Positions 7,907-15,987 of a stretch of 64,000 nucleotides of DNA are shown in pieces. This stretch comes from Prevotella sp. Its GTDB lineage: Bacteria; Bacteroidota; Bacteroidia; Bacteroidales; Bacteroidaceae. Every line of letters starts with the position of its first letter. Position 1 is the first letter of the stretch. Made by a program: the position numbers and the translations under genes. The notes under the pieces are model-generated. The model searched no databases. It was not told the DNA's origin and saw only the letters and a program-made list of their open reading frames with translations. The DNA is taken from the NCBI GenBank assembly GCA_017623655.1, contig JAGAON010000009.1, positions 310,001-374,000 on the forward strand, written 5' to 3'.

Positions 7907-9823
7907 ATGAAATTCATACATAAACTCATACACTGGTACTTCAGCAAGGATGCACTGCCTTATTGGTGTATCCTTACGGTGGACTGTGCCATACTGCTGT
8001 TCTTTTTCTTTTTCGGATATTATTGCGTCCTTGGCGGCAACGGCGTCGTAAACTACTTCTGGCCAAAGTTCTTCTCGTTGTCAGTGTGCATGGTGTTCTT
8101 CCTTATTGGATTCAAGACATTCCACACTTACTCCAACATCGTACGTTACTCTTCATTCATAGACCTTTACAACGTGGCTTTGGCAAACCTTGTCGGCTCC
8201 GCCTGCGTGCTGTTGGTGCGTATTATTTTCTTTGAACAGGATAACGTAATATTCCCCGGCCTGCGGGTCACGCTGTTCACTTTCTGTTTTGGAACACTTG
8301 CCATGTGGGGATGGCGCGTGCTGGTAAAGACACTGTTCGACATAGGCAACCTTAACGGCAATACGAAATACATATATATATATGGAACAAAGTCCGGCGG
8401 TGTTGGCCTTGCAAAAAGCCTGCGGAACCAAAGACCCGCCAAGTATATGCTCAAAGGATTCGTGTCTCCTGACAAGGAGATACAGCATCGATTCCTCATG
8501 GGCGTACCGGTTTTTCCTTCTGACATAAGGCTTGTGCCACGTATGCTGGACAACAATATCAAGGCATTGATGGTATCTCCGCTCATCACGGAGGAATTCC
8601 GTAACAACCAAAGGCTCATAAGCGACCTTACGGATGCCGGCATAAAGATATACATGATGCCTGAAGCTCAAGAATGGGATGGAACATCGGAGATAGACCA
8701 CAGGCAAATGCTGCACCGTGTTGAGATTGAAGACTTGCTGCCGCGTGAACAGATAGACATCGACATGGAGGCGGTAGGCAATCTCTTGCGCGACCAAAGC
8801 ATTCTTATAACAGGTGCGGCAGGCAGTATCGGCAATGAGATGGTCAAGCAGATAGCTACCTTCCATCCAAAGAAGATGATCCTGATAGACCAGGCGGAAA
8901 CCCCGATGCACAATACAAGGCTGATGATGGCGCAATCTTTTCCAAACGTTGAGTGCTCTACCATCGTGACAAGCATTACCAACAAGACACGCATGGAGAG
9001 GATATTCAGCAAACACCATCCGGATTATGTGTTCCATGCCGCAGCCTACAAGCATGTACCGATGATGGAGGACAACCCCGCCGAGGCAGTAATGAACAAT
9101 GTCTATGGCACCCGTGTCATTGCGGACCTTGCCGTGAAATATAACACAAAGAAGTTCGTGATGATTTCTACCGACAAGGCTGTCAACCCGACCAACGTCA
9201 TGGGGTGTTCCAAAAGAATATGCGAGATTTATACCCAGTCCCTCAATGCCGCAATAAAGGCAGGCGAGGTAAAGGGAACCACACAGTTCGTCACGACCCG
9301 GTTCGGCAACGTTCTCGGTTCCAATGGCTCCGTGATACCAATCTTCCGCGAGCAGATACGCAACGGCGGCCCTATAACCGTGACACATCCGGACATCATA
9401 CGCTTCTTCATGCTCATTTCAGAAGCCTGCAAGTTAGTGTTGCAAGCCGGCACATTCGGCAACGGAGGTGAAATCTTTGTATTTGACATGGGCAAGCCCG
9501 TACGCATAGCAGACCTTGCAAAACGCATGATAGCATTGTCAAACGCCAAGGACATCGAGATAAAATATACAGGACTGCGCGAAGGCGAGAAACTATTTGA
9601 AGAAGTGTTGAGCGAAGCAGAGAAGACGCTGCCCACCGCGCATCCGAAGATTCATGTCGCAATGGTGAGAGAATATCCTTACAAGGAGGCTTTACGCAAT
9701 GAAGAACGCCTATGCGAAGTATGCAAGACCTACGACAACATGGAAATTGTAAAAGTAATGAAAGAGATTGTTCCAGAATACATCAGCAACAACTCTGTGT
9801 ATAGCCAATTAGACAAAATATGA
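7907..9823 (+). CDS. PglF/WbpM/CapD-type membrane nucleotide-sugar dehydratase
   Basis: A 638-residue protein. The N-terminal 150 residues contain four predicted membrane helices, then a first Rossmann-like region, then a short-chain dehydrogenase domain with TGAAGSIG from residue 302. The catalytic STDK (421-424) replaces the YxxxK of ordinary SDR enzymes, as is typical of the UDP-GlcNAc 4,6-dehydratase group. It should make UDP-2-acetamido-2,6-dideoxy-4-keto-hexose, the precursor of bacillosamine, fucosamine or quinovosamine. The ATG at 7907 is preferred over a TTG at 7895. It overlaps the next gene by four bases, coupling it to the priming transferase that would use its product. Confidence 0.92.
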   Translation: MKFIHKLIHWYFSKDALPYWCILTVDCAILLFFFFFGYYCVLGGNGVVNYFWPKFFSLSVCMVFFLIGFKTFHTYSNIVRYSSFIDLYNVALANLVGSACVLLVRIIFFEQDNVIFPGLRVTLFTFCFGTLAMWGWRVLVKTLFDIGNLNGNTKYIYIYGTKSGGVGLAKSLRNQRPAKYMLKGFVSPDKEIQHRFLMGVPVFPSDIRLVPRMLDNNIKALMVSPLITEEFRNNQRLISDLTDAGIKIYMMPEAQEWDGTSEIDHRQMLHRVEIEDLLPREQIDIDMEAVGNLLRDQSILITGAAGSIGNEMVKQIATFHPKKMILIDQAETPMHNTRLMMAQSFPNVECSTIVTSITNKTRMERIFSKHHPDYVFHAAAYKHVPMMEDNPAEAVMNNVYGTRVIADLAVKYNTKKFVMISTDKAVNPTNVMGCSKRICEIYTQSLNAAIKAGEVKGTTQFVTTRFGNVLGSNGSVIPIFREQIRNGGPITVTHPDIIRFFMLISEACKLVLQAGTFGNGGEIFVFDMGKPVRIADLAKRMIALSNAKDIEIKYTGLREGEKLFEEVLSEAEKTLPTAHPKIHVAMVREYPYKEALRNEERLCEVCKTYDNMEIVKVMKEIVPEYISNNSVYSQLDKI

Positions 9824-10395
9824 TTAAAAGAGCCATCGACATAATATTATCCTCTCTTTCATTGATAATATGCAGTCCGCTGCTACTGTGCATCTTTATA
9901 GGTCTTCGCCTTACGTCAAAAGATTCCGCAATATTTTCCCAAGAACGTATAGGACGCGGCGGCAAACCTTTCATGATACTGAAATTCCGCACAATGATTG
10001 TTGACAGCGAAAAGGACAGCATACCCCAGCTTACAGACATTGACGACGAAAGGCTTACAACATTCGGCCGTTTCCTTCGCGCCCATCACCTTGACGAGTT
10101 GCCGCAATTATGGAACGTATTACGTGGAGATATGTCCCTCATCGGTTACCGTCCGGAAAGAAAATTCTTTATAGACCAGATAATGGAACACGACCCACGT
10201 TACAGCCTGTTATACCGGATACAACCGGGCGTAACCAGCTACGCCACGCTGTATAACGGCTATACCGACACGATGGAGAAGATGTTGAAACGACTGGAGC
10301 TTGACCTTTACTATCTTGAGAACCATTCTTTCTGGATGGACGCAAAGATTCTATGGCTCACGTTCTGCAATATCATCAGGGGAAAGAAGTTCTAA
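9820..10395 (+). CDS. Second monotopic phosphoglycosyltransferase
   Basis: A 191-residue bacterial sugar transferase with a hydrophobic helix at residues 5-31, FSQERIG, LKFRTM and the catalytic pair D92-E93 in HLDELPQ, then LIGYRPE. It is distinct in sequence from the enzyme at 5452, which has a longer C-terminal tail. Because it is coupled to the dehydratase gene it is the best candidate for the step that loads the dehydratase-derived sugar on undecaprenyl phosphate. It is the last gene of the polysaccharide locus; the next gene is on the other strand. Confidence 0.9.
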   Translation: MIKRAIDIILSSLSLIICSPLLLCIFIGLRLTSKDSAIFSQERIGRGGKPFMILKFRTMIVDSEKDSIPQLTDIDDERLTTFGRFLRAHHLDELPQLWNVLRGDMSLIGYRPERKFFIDQIMEHDPRYSLLYRIQPGVTSYATLYNGYTDTMEKMLKRLELDLYYLENHSFWMDAKILWLTFCNIIRGKKF

Positions 10396-10514
10396 CTCCG
10401 AAGTTAGGAGGTAGTAGTTGTTTGGGGTAGAAGGTCACGCCAGTAAAACAGACAACACCCCTACGGCCTTCAACCCATAACTTCCCAACCTAACACCAAC
10501 AACCTTCCAACCAT

Positions 10515-10557
10515 AGAAAAAACCGCACTTTGGGTTTCACAGCCCTCAGTGCGGTTT
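10515..10557 (-). terminator. Terminator of the malate dehydrogenase gene
   Basis: Arms AAACCGCACT (10520-10529) and AGTGCGGTTT (10548-10557) form a 10-bp stem. Read on the minus strand it is followed by TTTTTTC. On the plus strand it ends in GGTTTGTTG, so it may also weakly stop the polysaccharide transcript arriving from the left. Confidence 0.75.
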
Positions 10558-10587
10558 GTTGTTTGTTGGGTAACGTAGGATTTCCTC

Positions 10588-11580
10588 TTAGAGGTTAGGA
10601 TTGATTTCCTTCCACTTGCTGATTTCCGGAACGATGTTGAGCGTAACAAGCTCGTCACGCATCTTGCAGAGATGCTCGTATGAAGCGTCCAGCTTCGCGT
10701 TCTCCTCCGCTGTTCCCTGCGGCACAGTGTAGTGGCATCCGTCCTTGTCTATGGTCGTGTCCATAGCCATCATGATGTGGTCATACTTGTCTGTCTTCAC
10801 GTATGTGCCGGCAGGCCAAGCGAAAGGCTCGCCACCCATTGCGGAGCGAATCATCTCCACAGAGAGGTATGAAGGGCTCTGGAAAGAAGAACGTCCGCGG
10901 AGCTTGATGATAGCGCTGCCACCCTGTATCACGGCAGTCTTCATAGCCTCCCACTCTTCCGTCGGGAACTCATCCGTACCGATGATGTCCGTAAGGTTAC
11001 GGTCACCAACCTTCACCTTTGAACCGAACACAGCCATCTGCTCACCGTGTCCGCCGAAGGTGCGGCAACCGGTCACAAGACTCTGCTGCACGTTGAACTT
11101 CTTTGCGAGGGCAGACTGCAAACGTGTTGAGTCAAGGCCTGCGAGTGTCGTAACCTGACTTGGCTTCAAGCCGGAATAAAGAAGCGTAACAAGGCCGGTA
11201 AGGTCTGCCGGGTTGAAGATAATAACCACGTGCTTCACGTCCGGGCAGTACTTCTTGATGTTAAGGCCAAGCTCCTCGGCAATCTTACAGTTGCCCGCAA
11301 GCAGATCCTCACGTGTCATGCCCTCCTTACGTGGAGCGCCACCGGAAGAGATTATATACTTGGCGTTGGTGAAAGCCTCGGCAACGTCCGTTGTAGCCGT
11401 AATCTTAACATCGCCGAATCCACACTGACGCATTTCCTCAGCAACGCCTTCCGGTGAGAAAACGTCATAGAGACAAATCTCACTTGTCAAACCCATCATC
11501 AGAGCCGACTGTACCATGTTAGAACCAATCATACCGGCTGCGCCGACGATAGTCAGTTTCTCATTTGTCAAAAATGCCAT
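10588..11580 (-). CDS. mdh: Malate dehydrogenase
   Basis: A 330-residue lactate/malate dehydrogenase-family protein. Seen: the NAD-binding loop VGAAGMIGSN near residue 12, SGGAPRKEGMTREDLL (substrate-binding Arg loop), IIFNPAD, GLDSTRLQSALA and the catalytic His in TFGGHGEQM. It interconverts malate and oxaloacetate, here probably in the reductive arm leading to fumarate, succinate and propionate typical of Bacteroidales. It is monocistronic, with its own promoter in the 161-base divergent region shared with the peptidase gene. Confidence 0.92.
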   Translation of the reverse strand: MAFLTNEKLTIVGAAGMIGSNMVQSALMMGLTSEICLYDVFSPEGVAEEMRQCGFGDVKITATTDVAEAFTNAKYIISSGGAPRKEGMTREDLLAGNCKIAEELGLNIKKYCPDVKHVVIIFNPADLTGLVTLLYSGLKPSQVTTLAGLDSTRLQSALAKKFNVQQSLVTGCRTFGGHGEQMAVFGSKVKVGDRNLTDIIGTDEFPTEEWEAMKTAVIQGGSAIIKLRGRSSFQSPSYLSVEMIRSAMGGEPFAWPAGTYVKTDKYDHIMMAMDTTIDKDGCHYTVPQGTAEENAKLDASYEHLCKMRDELVTLNIVPEISKWKEINPNL

Positions 11581-11634
11581 AATTCCAATTAAAAGTTAAT
11601 GTATTATTATCCTTGTCTTGTTTTTAATCCAATG

Positions 11635-11642
11635 CAAAATTA
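11635..11642 (-). promoter_or_regulatory. -7 element of the mdh promoter
   Basis: CAAAATTA on the plus strand reads TAATTTTG on the minus strand, matching TAnnTTTG. A weaker TTTC lies 20 bases upstream. The transcript would start about 50 bases before the mdh start codon. Confidence 0.55.
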
Positions 11643-11681
11643 GCAAAAAATGTGGTAATACCGAAATTATTTTGCATTTCT

Positions 11682-11713
11682 TTTGTCTCTATACCAAAAT
11701 TGAAGTAACTTTG
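11682..11713 (+). promoter_or_regulatory. Promoter of the Xaa-Pro peptidase gene
   Basis: TTTG at 11682-11685, 20 bases, then TAACTTTG at 11706-11713. This is a full match to the Bacteroidetes -33/-7 consensus, 28 bases before the ATG. Confidence 0.75.
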
Positions 11714-11741
11714 TAAAGTCTATCTTGCAAAATACATCGAC

Positions 11742-13520
11742 ATGAACAACATTACCCAACGTTTAGAGCGTCTGAGGCATGAGATGCGCGCAGAGAGCAT
11801 CGATGTCATCATATTCCCGGGCACAGACCCGCACAACAGCGAATATCCCGCCCCGCACTGGCAGGCGAGACAGTGGCTCAGCGGCTTCACCGGTTCTGCC
11901 GGCACCGTTGCCGTCACACTCACGGAAGCCGCGCTGTGGACCGACTCCCGCTATTTCCTGCAAGCGTCACAGCAACTGGAAGGCACGGGAATCACGCTAA
12001 TGAAGGAGGGACTTGCCGGCACGCCAACCGTCATCCAGTGGATTTCGCAAAAGCTGTCAGCCTACGGCGGCACAGACGTTGCCGTTGACGGCATGGTGAT
12101 GAGCTATGCAGAGGTCACGGCAATGCAGAGGGAGCTGCGAAAACTCGGCGGCATCACCGTGCGCACCAACTACGACGCCATGCGTATGTTATGGAAAGAC
12201 AGGCCGGCAATACCCCACGGCGAGATACGCATCCACCCAATGGAGTATGCCGGAGAGAGCGTTGCCGACAAGATAGCGAGGATAAGGGAGGTCATGCGCA
12301 AGCGGCGTTGCCAAGCCCACATCACCACAGACCTCATGAACATAGCGTGGACAATGAACCTGCGCGGCTGCGACGTGGCATATACACCCATCTTCGTCGC
12401 GTTCCTATATATAAGCGATACCGAAGTACACCTTTTCGCCAACGGCGACAGCATGACGGAAGAAGCCGCCGCACAGATGCGCCTTGCGGGAGTAAGCGTA
12501 CATCCCTACGGCGGTTTCAAGGCCTTTCTGGAAAGGCACAAGGAGGAGAGGATACTGTGCGACAGCAATGCCACCTGCTTTTCCCTGTACAACATCATCG
12601 CCGCCAACGCCGTTGACGGCGCATCACCCGTCACCGCCATGAAAGCGATAAAGAACCCGGCGGAGACAGAGGGCTTCCGCCAAGCCATGCTGCGTGACGG
12701 CGCGGCCATGGTAAGATTCCTGCGATGGCTGAAGCCCGCCGTTGAAGCCGGAGGGCAGACGGAGACAAGCGTCAGCCAGAAACTGGCGGAGATACGCTCC
12801 GCCCACCCTATGTTCCGCGACCTGTCGTTCAGCACCATTGCCGGCTACAACGCCCACAGCGCCATCGTACACTATTCGGCAACGGCGGAATCCGATGCAG
12901 AACTGAGGCCGGAGGGGCTGATACTGATAGACAGCGGGGCGCAATATGCCGACGGCACCACCGACATCACCCGCACCATAGCCCTCGGGTCGCTGACAGA
13001 CAGCATGCGCAGGGCTTACACACTGGTGCTGAAAGCCAACATTGCCCTTGCCACGCTGCAATTCCCCGACGGCACAACGGGAACGCAGATTGACGCCATT
13101 GCCCGCAGCGTAATGTGGCGTGAGGGCATGAACTACCTCCATGGCACCGGACATGGCGTAGGCGCGCACCTCGCGGTGCATGAGGATCCCCACTCCATCC
13201 GCATGGACTGGAACCCTACGCCGCTTCATGCCGGCATGACAGTGACGGACGAACCCGGCCTGTACGTGGAGGGACAGTTCGGCATACGCACGGAGAACAC
13301 CATGCTGATCATACCCGGCGACGAAACGCCTTTCGGCAGATTCCTGCGCATGGAGCCGCTGACCCTCTGCCCCATCGACACCACGCCCATAGTGTGGGAC
13401 ATGATGACAACGGAGGAAAAGGAATGGCTGCGCAACTACCACAAACGGGTTGTCAAGGCATTGCTGCCGCTGTTGGACGATGAGGAGGACAGGAAATGGC
13501 TGGTGCAGTATGACGAATGA
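11742..13520 (+). CDS. Xaa-Pro aminopeptidase (M24B)
   Basis: A 592-residue peptidase with two creatinase-like N-terminal domains (about residues 1-310) and a C-terminal pita-bread domain. All five metal ligands of the dinuclear centre are visible: Asp397 and Asp408 (DSGAQYADGTTDITRT), His471 (GTGHGVG), Glu504 (TDEPGLY) and Glu518 (IRTEN). It removes N-terminal residues before proline. The length matches the larger eukaryote-like aminopeptidase P form common in Bacteroidetes rather than the 440-residue PepP. No signal peptide is seen, so it is cytoplasmic. It is a single-gene unit with its own promoter; array B follows. Confidence 0.93.
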   Translation: MNNITQRLERLRHEMRAESIDVIIFPGTDPHNSEYPAPHWQARQWLSGFTGSAGTVAVTLTEAALWTDSRYFLQASQQLEGTGITLMKEGLAGTPTVIQWISQKLSAYGGTDVAVDGMVMSYAEVTAMQRELRKLGGITVRTNYDAMRMLWKDRPAIPHGEIRIHPMEYAGESVADKIARIREVMRKRRCQAHITTDLMNIAWTMNLRGCDVAYTPIFVAFLYISDTEVHLFANGDSMTEEAAAQMRLAGVSVHPYGGFKAFLERHKEERILCDSNATCFSLYNIIAANAVDGASPVTAMKAIKNPAETEGFRQAMLRDGAAMVRFLRWLKPAVEAGGQTETSVSQKLAEIRSAHPMFRDLSFSTIAGYNAHSAIVHYSATAESDAELRPEGLILIDSGAQYADGTTDITRTIALGSLTDSMRRAYTLVLKANIALATLQFPDGTTGTQIDAIARSVMWREGMNYLHGTGHGVGAHLAVHEDPHSIRMDWNPTPLHAGMTVTDEPGLYVEGQFGIRTENTMLIIPGDETPFGRFLRMEPLTLCPIDTTPIVWDMMTTEEKEWLRNYHKRVVKALLPLLDDEEDRKWLVQYDE

Positions 13521-13551
13521 CGCCTGCCCGGCAAAGTTCCGCAGACCGGTT

Positions 13552-13589
13552 CATAACCACTTGATAACCAACGGCAAAAAGATACGGTT
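13552..13589. repeat. Conserved flank next to array B
   Basis: Contains CATAACCACTTGATAACC, close to CATAACCGCTTGGCAATC beside array F (from 42612) and to bases beside array A. All three start 37-39 bases before the first palindrome unit. Confidence 0.5.
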
Positions 13590-13674
13590 ATAATCAGCAC
13601 CTGATTACCTCGCAAACAGCACCTGATTACATTGTGATCAGCACCTGATTGCACGGTAATCAGCACCCTTTTAC
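13590..13674. repeat. Palindrome array B (4 units, 85 bp)
   Basis: Units at 13590-13608, 13612-13630, 13634-13652 and 13656-13674 with spacers ctc, att, acg. Units 1-3 carry the CAGCACCTGATT core and unit 4 ends with the outer variant CAGCACCCTTTTAC. The array lies between the peptidase gene and the GH43-like gene, both on the plus strand. Confidence 0.95.
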
Positions 13675-13738
13675 AAACGAAGCCCGTACCGTTCATATAA
13701 AGACCACTAACTGACTATAAAACAAAACCCCAAAAGAA

Positions 13739-15070
13739 ATGAGACTTAAACCAACATTTATCCTGCTTGGCATACTGACCTCGGTGGTTGTGTATGCGCA
13801 GAGCAACAAGACAAACGCGGCAAAAGCCATCGTCAGCGGCGTTACATGGTACGACCAGGACAACAAGCCCGTAAGTGCCCACGGTGCCAACATCATATAC
13901 GATGGCGGCAGATACTATATGTTTGGCGAATACAAGACCGACTCGGCCAACGTGTTTACGGGGTTCAGCTGTTACAGCAGCGACAACCTTACGGACTGGA
14001 AATTCGAGAGCATCGCCTTCTCCCGGCAGCAGGACGGACGCATGGGACCCAACCGTGTGGGCGAACGTCCGAAGGTGTTGAAATGTCCCAAGACGGGAGA
14101 ATACATCATGCTGATGCACACGGACAACCTTGCTTACAAAGACCCGTGCACCTGTTACGCCACAAGCAAGTCCGTCTCCGGGCCATACGTGTTCCAAGGA
14201 CCTATACTGTACAAAGGTGAACCCGTCAAGAAATGGGACATAGGATCGTTTGTTGACGATGACGGACTCGCCTACCTGTTGGTGCATCACGGCGGAATAT
14301 ACAGGCTGTCCCCCGATTTCCACTCACTCGATTCCTGCATGATGAGCGGTCTGAAAGGTGCCGGCGAGAGCCCCGCAATGATGAAGAAGGACGGCGTATA
14401 TTACTGGATGTCCTCCCACACCACTTCGTGGGAGCGCAACGACAATATGTACTGGACATCAAAATCGCTTTCGGGGCCATGGGAATACAAAGGCGAGTTC
14501 TGCCCCAAAGGCACGCTGACATGGAACAGCCAGTGTTCGTTCATCCTGCCCTTAAACAACGGCACATACTTGTATATGGGCGACCGCTGGTCGTTTCCGC
14601 GCCAACGCAGTGCCGCCACCTACGTATGGCAGCCGCTTACGGTGAAGGACGGGATTGTCGGCATACCGGAATATTATGAGGCATGGAATCCGGAGACAGG
14701 CAAAAAGGTCGGGATTGAAGGCCGCTCCATCGGAAAACGGTGGGCGTCATCAACCGTCGGCGACTGCTTTACCATTTCTTTCAAAGGAGAAAGGGTAGCC
14801 GTACTCGGCAATACCGACGAAAACAGCGGCTATGCCGACGTCACCATCCGCAACCGCAAGGGACGCGAAGTGTTCGCCGGAACCGTTGACTTTTACAGCA
14901 AAGCACTTTCATCGGGCATACGGTTCATATCGCCGGCACTGCCGAAAGGCAAATATACAATGGAGGTACGCGTGGCCGACATGAAGCCAAACTGGACGGA
15001 CAAGAAACGCATACTGTATGGCAGCAAGGGCTATAAGGTGGAGATAACGGATGTTGTCTGCATGGAATAA
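13739..15070 (+). CDS. Secreted GH43-like glycosidase
   Basis: A 443-residue protein with a signal peptide (residues 1-20, ending VVYAQ). The five-bladed beta-propeller of clan GH-F is suggested by AHGANIIYDGGRYYMFGEYK, followed by DIGSFVDDDGLAYLL and GAGESPAMMKKDGVYYWMSS. This resembles the GH43 subfamilies that contain galactan exo-beta-1,3-galactosidases. The last 120 residues look like a beta-sandwich carbohydrate-binding or ligand domain. It should act in the periplasm or at the surface on side-chain sugars of plant or host glycans; the substrate is uncertain. It is followed after 53 bases by the nitroreductase gene. Confidence 0.75.
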   Translation: MRLKPTFILLGILTSVVVYAQSNKTNAAKAIVSGVTWYDQDNKPVSAHGANIIYDGGRYYMFGEYKTDSANVFTGFSCYSSDNLTDWKFESIAFSRQQDGRMGPNRVGERPKVLKCPKTGEYIMLMHTDNLAYKDPCTCYATSKSVSGPYVFQGPILYKGEPVKKWDIGSFVDDDGLAYLLVHHGGIYRLSPDFHSLDSCMMSGLKGAGESPAMMKKDGVYYWMSSHTTSWERNDNMYWTSKSLSGPWEYKGEFCPKGTLTWNSQCSFILPLNNGTYLYMGDRWSFPRQRSAATYVWQPLTVKDGIVGIPEYYEAWNPETGKKVGIEGRSIGKRWASSTVGDCFTISFKGERVAVLGNTDENSGYADVTIRNRKGREVFAGTVDFYSKALSSGIRFISPALPKGKYTMEVRVADMKPNWTDKKRILYGSKGYKVEITDVVCME

Positions 15071-15123
15071 CTTTATGACACATCATTAAACAAGCTACAT
15101 ACCAATAACAAAAGAATCATCCT

Positions 15124-15807
15124 ATGAAAAGACTTATCATCGCCTCCATGCTCTTCACGGCGTCATACGCCTCCGCACAAGGCCAAACCCGTTCCGCCAC
15201 CACGGAAATAACCAAGAGTTCCTCACTGTACTCCCTGCCCTCACCGGAGGTAAACGGGCACTCCACCTCAGTAACAGAGGCACTGCGCACACGCCACTCC
15301 GTGCGCAGTTTCAGCAGCACACCCTTGACGGACCAACAGCTGAGCAACCTCTGTTGGGCTGCGTTCGGCATGACACGCGACAACAACCACCGCACGGCAC
15401 CAACCGCCATGAACCGTCAGGAGATACGCCTATTCGTGTTCAACGCAACAGGTGTCTATGAGTACATGGCCAAAGACAACCTGCTCGACAAGCTGGCAGA
15501 CGGCGACAAGCGCAGCCTTGTGGCCGGCGAGGAAGGCAGACGGCAGGCTTTTGTGCTCGACGCGCCGGTGTCGTTGGTGCTGGTCATTGACTTCGACATA
15601 TTCGGAAAGAAAGACAAACAGGCCATGATGATGGGCTGTGTGGATGCGGGCAACGTGTCGGAAAACATCAACCTCTATTGCCAGTCGGTAGGCCTCGCGA
15701 CCGTACCACGCGCCACGATGGACACGGAAGGCATACGCAAACTGCTCGGTCTCAACGAAAACCAGCTCCCGATAATCAATAATCCCGTGGGTATTGAGAA
15801 AAAATAA
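15124..15807 (+). CDS. Exported nitroreductase-family flavoprotein
   Basis: A 227-residue protein: an N-terminal signal peptide (about residues 1-19), then a nitroreductase fold with RHSVRSFSSTPLTDQQLSNLCWAAFG (FMN phosphate-binding Arg-Ser region) and a C-terminal GLATVPRATMD segment. Similar SagB/nitroreductase-like proteins with signal peptides occur in Bacteroidetes. It would bind FMN and reduce a nitro, quinone or other acceptor. Export of a folded FMN protein is unusual and no Tat motif is visible, so the flavin would have to be loaded outside the cytoplasm. The physiological substrate is unknown. Confidence 0.8.
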   Translation: MKRLIIASMLFTASYASAQGQTRSATTEITKSSSLYSLPSPEVNGHSTSVTEALRTRHSVRSFSSTPLTDQQLSNLCWAAFGMTRDNNHRTAPTAMNRQEIRLFVFNATGVYEYMAKDNLLDKLADGDKRSLVAGEEGRRQAFVLDAPVSLVLVIDFDIFGKKDKQAMMMGCVDAGNVSENINLYCQSVGLATVPRATMDTEGIRKLLGLNENQLPIINNPVGIEKK

Positions 15808-15862
15808 TATGCTGTTAACAAGCATTTCATTTGATTAATGCAAGTTAAAAACAAAAGAAAGA

Positions 15863-15894
15863 TTTGGCCGTTAGGCAGAAACTTTATAATTTTA
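15863..15894 (+). promoter_or_regulatory. Probable promoter of the EF-G2-like gene
   Basis: TTTG at 15863-15866, a 20-base spacer and TAATTTTA at 15887-15894 (one mismatch to TAnnTTTG). It leaves a leader of about 90 bases before the ATG at 15988, room for regulation. The weak -7 would fit an activator-dependent promoter (inference). Confidence 0.5.
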
Positions 15895-15987
15895 CAACGC
15901 TTAGTTAACCATACCACGCAAGCAAAACGCATTGCAAAACGGCATTAAGCGACTATACCTAAATAACAACACCTAACCTTTTATTTT

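Noticed and set aside
8153-9388. 411-codon open frame antisense to the PglF-like gene
   Set aside because: A shadow frame rich in Tyr, His and Cys, without family features.
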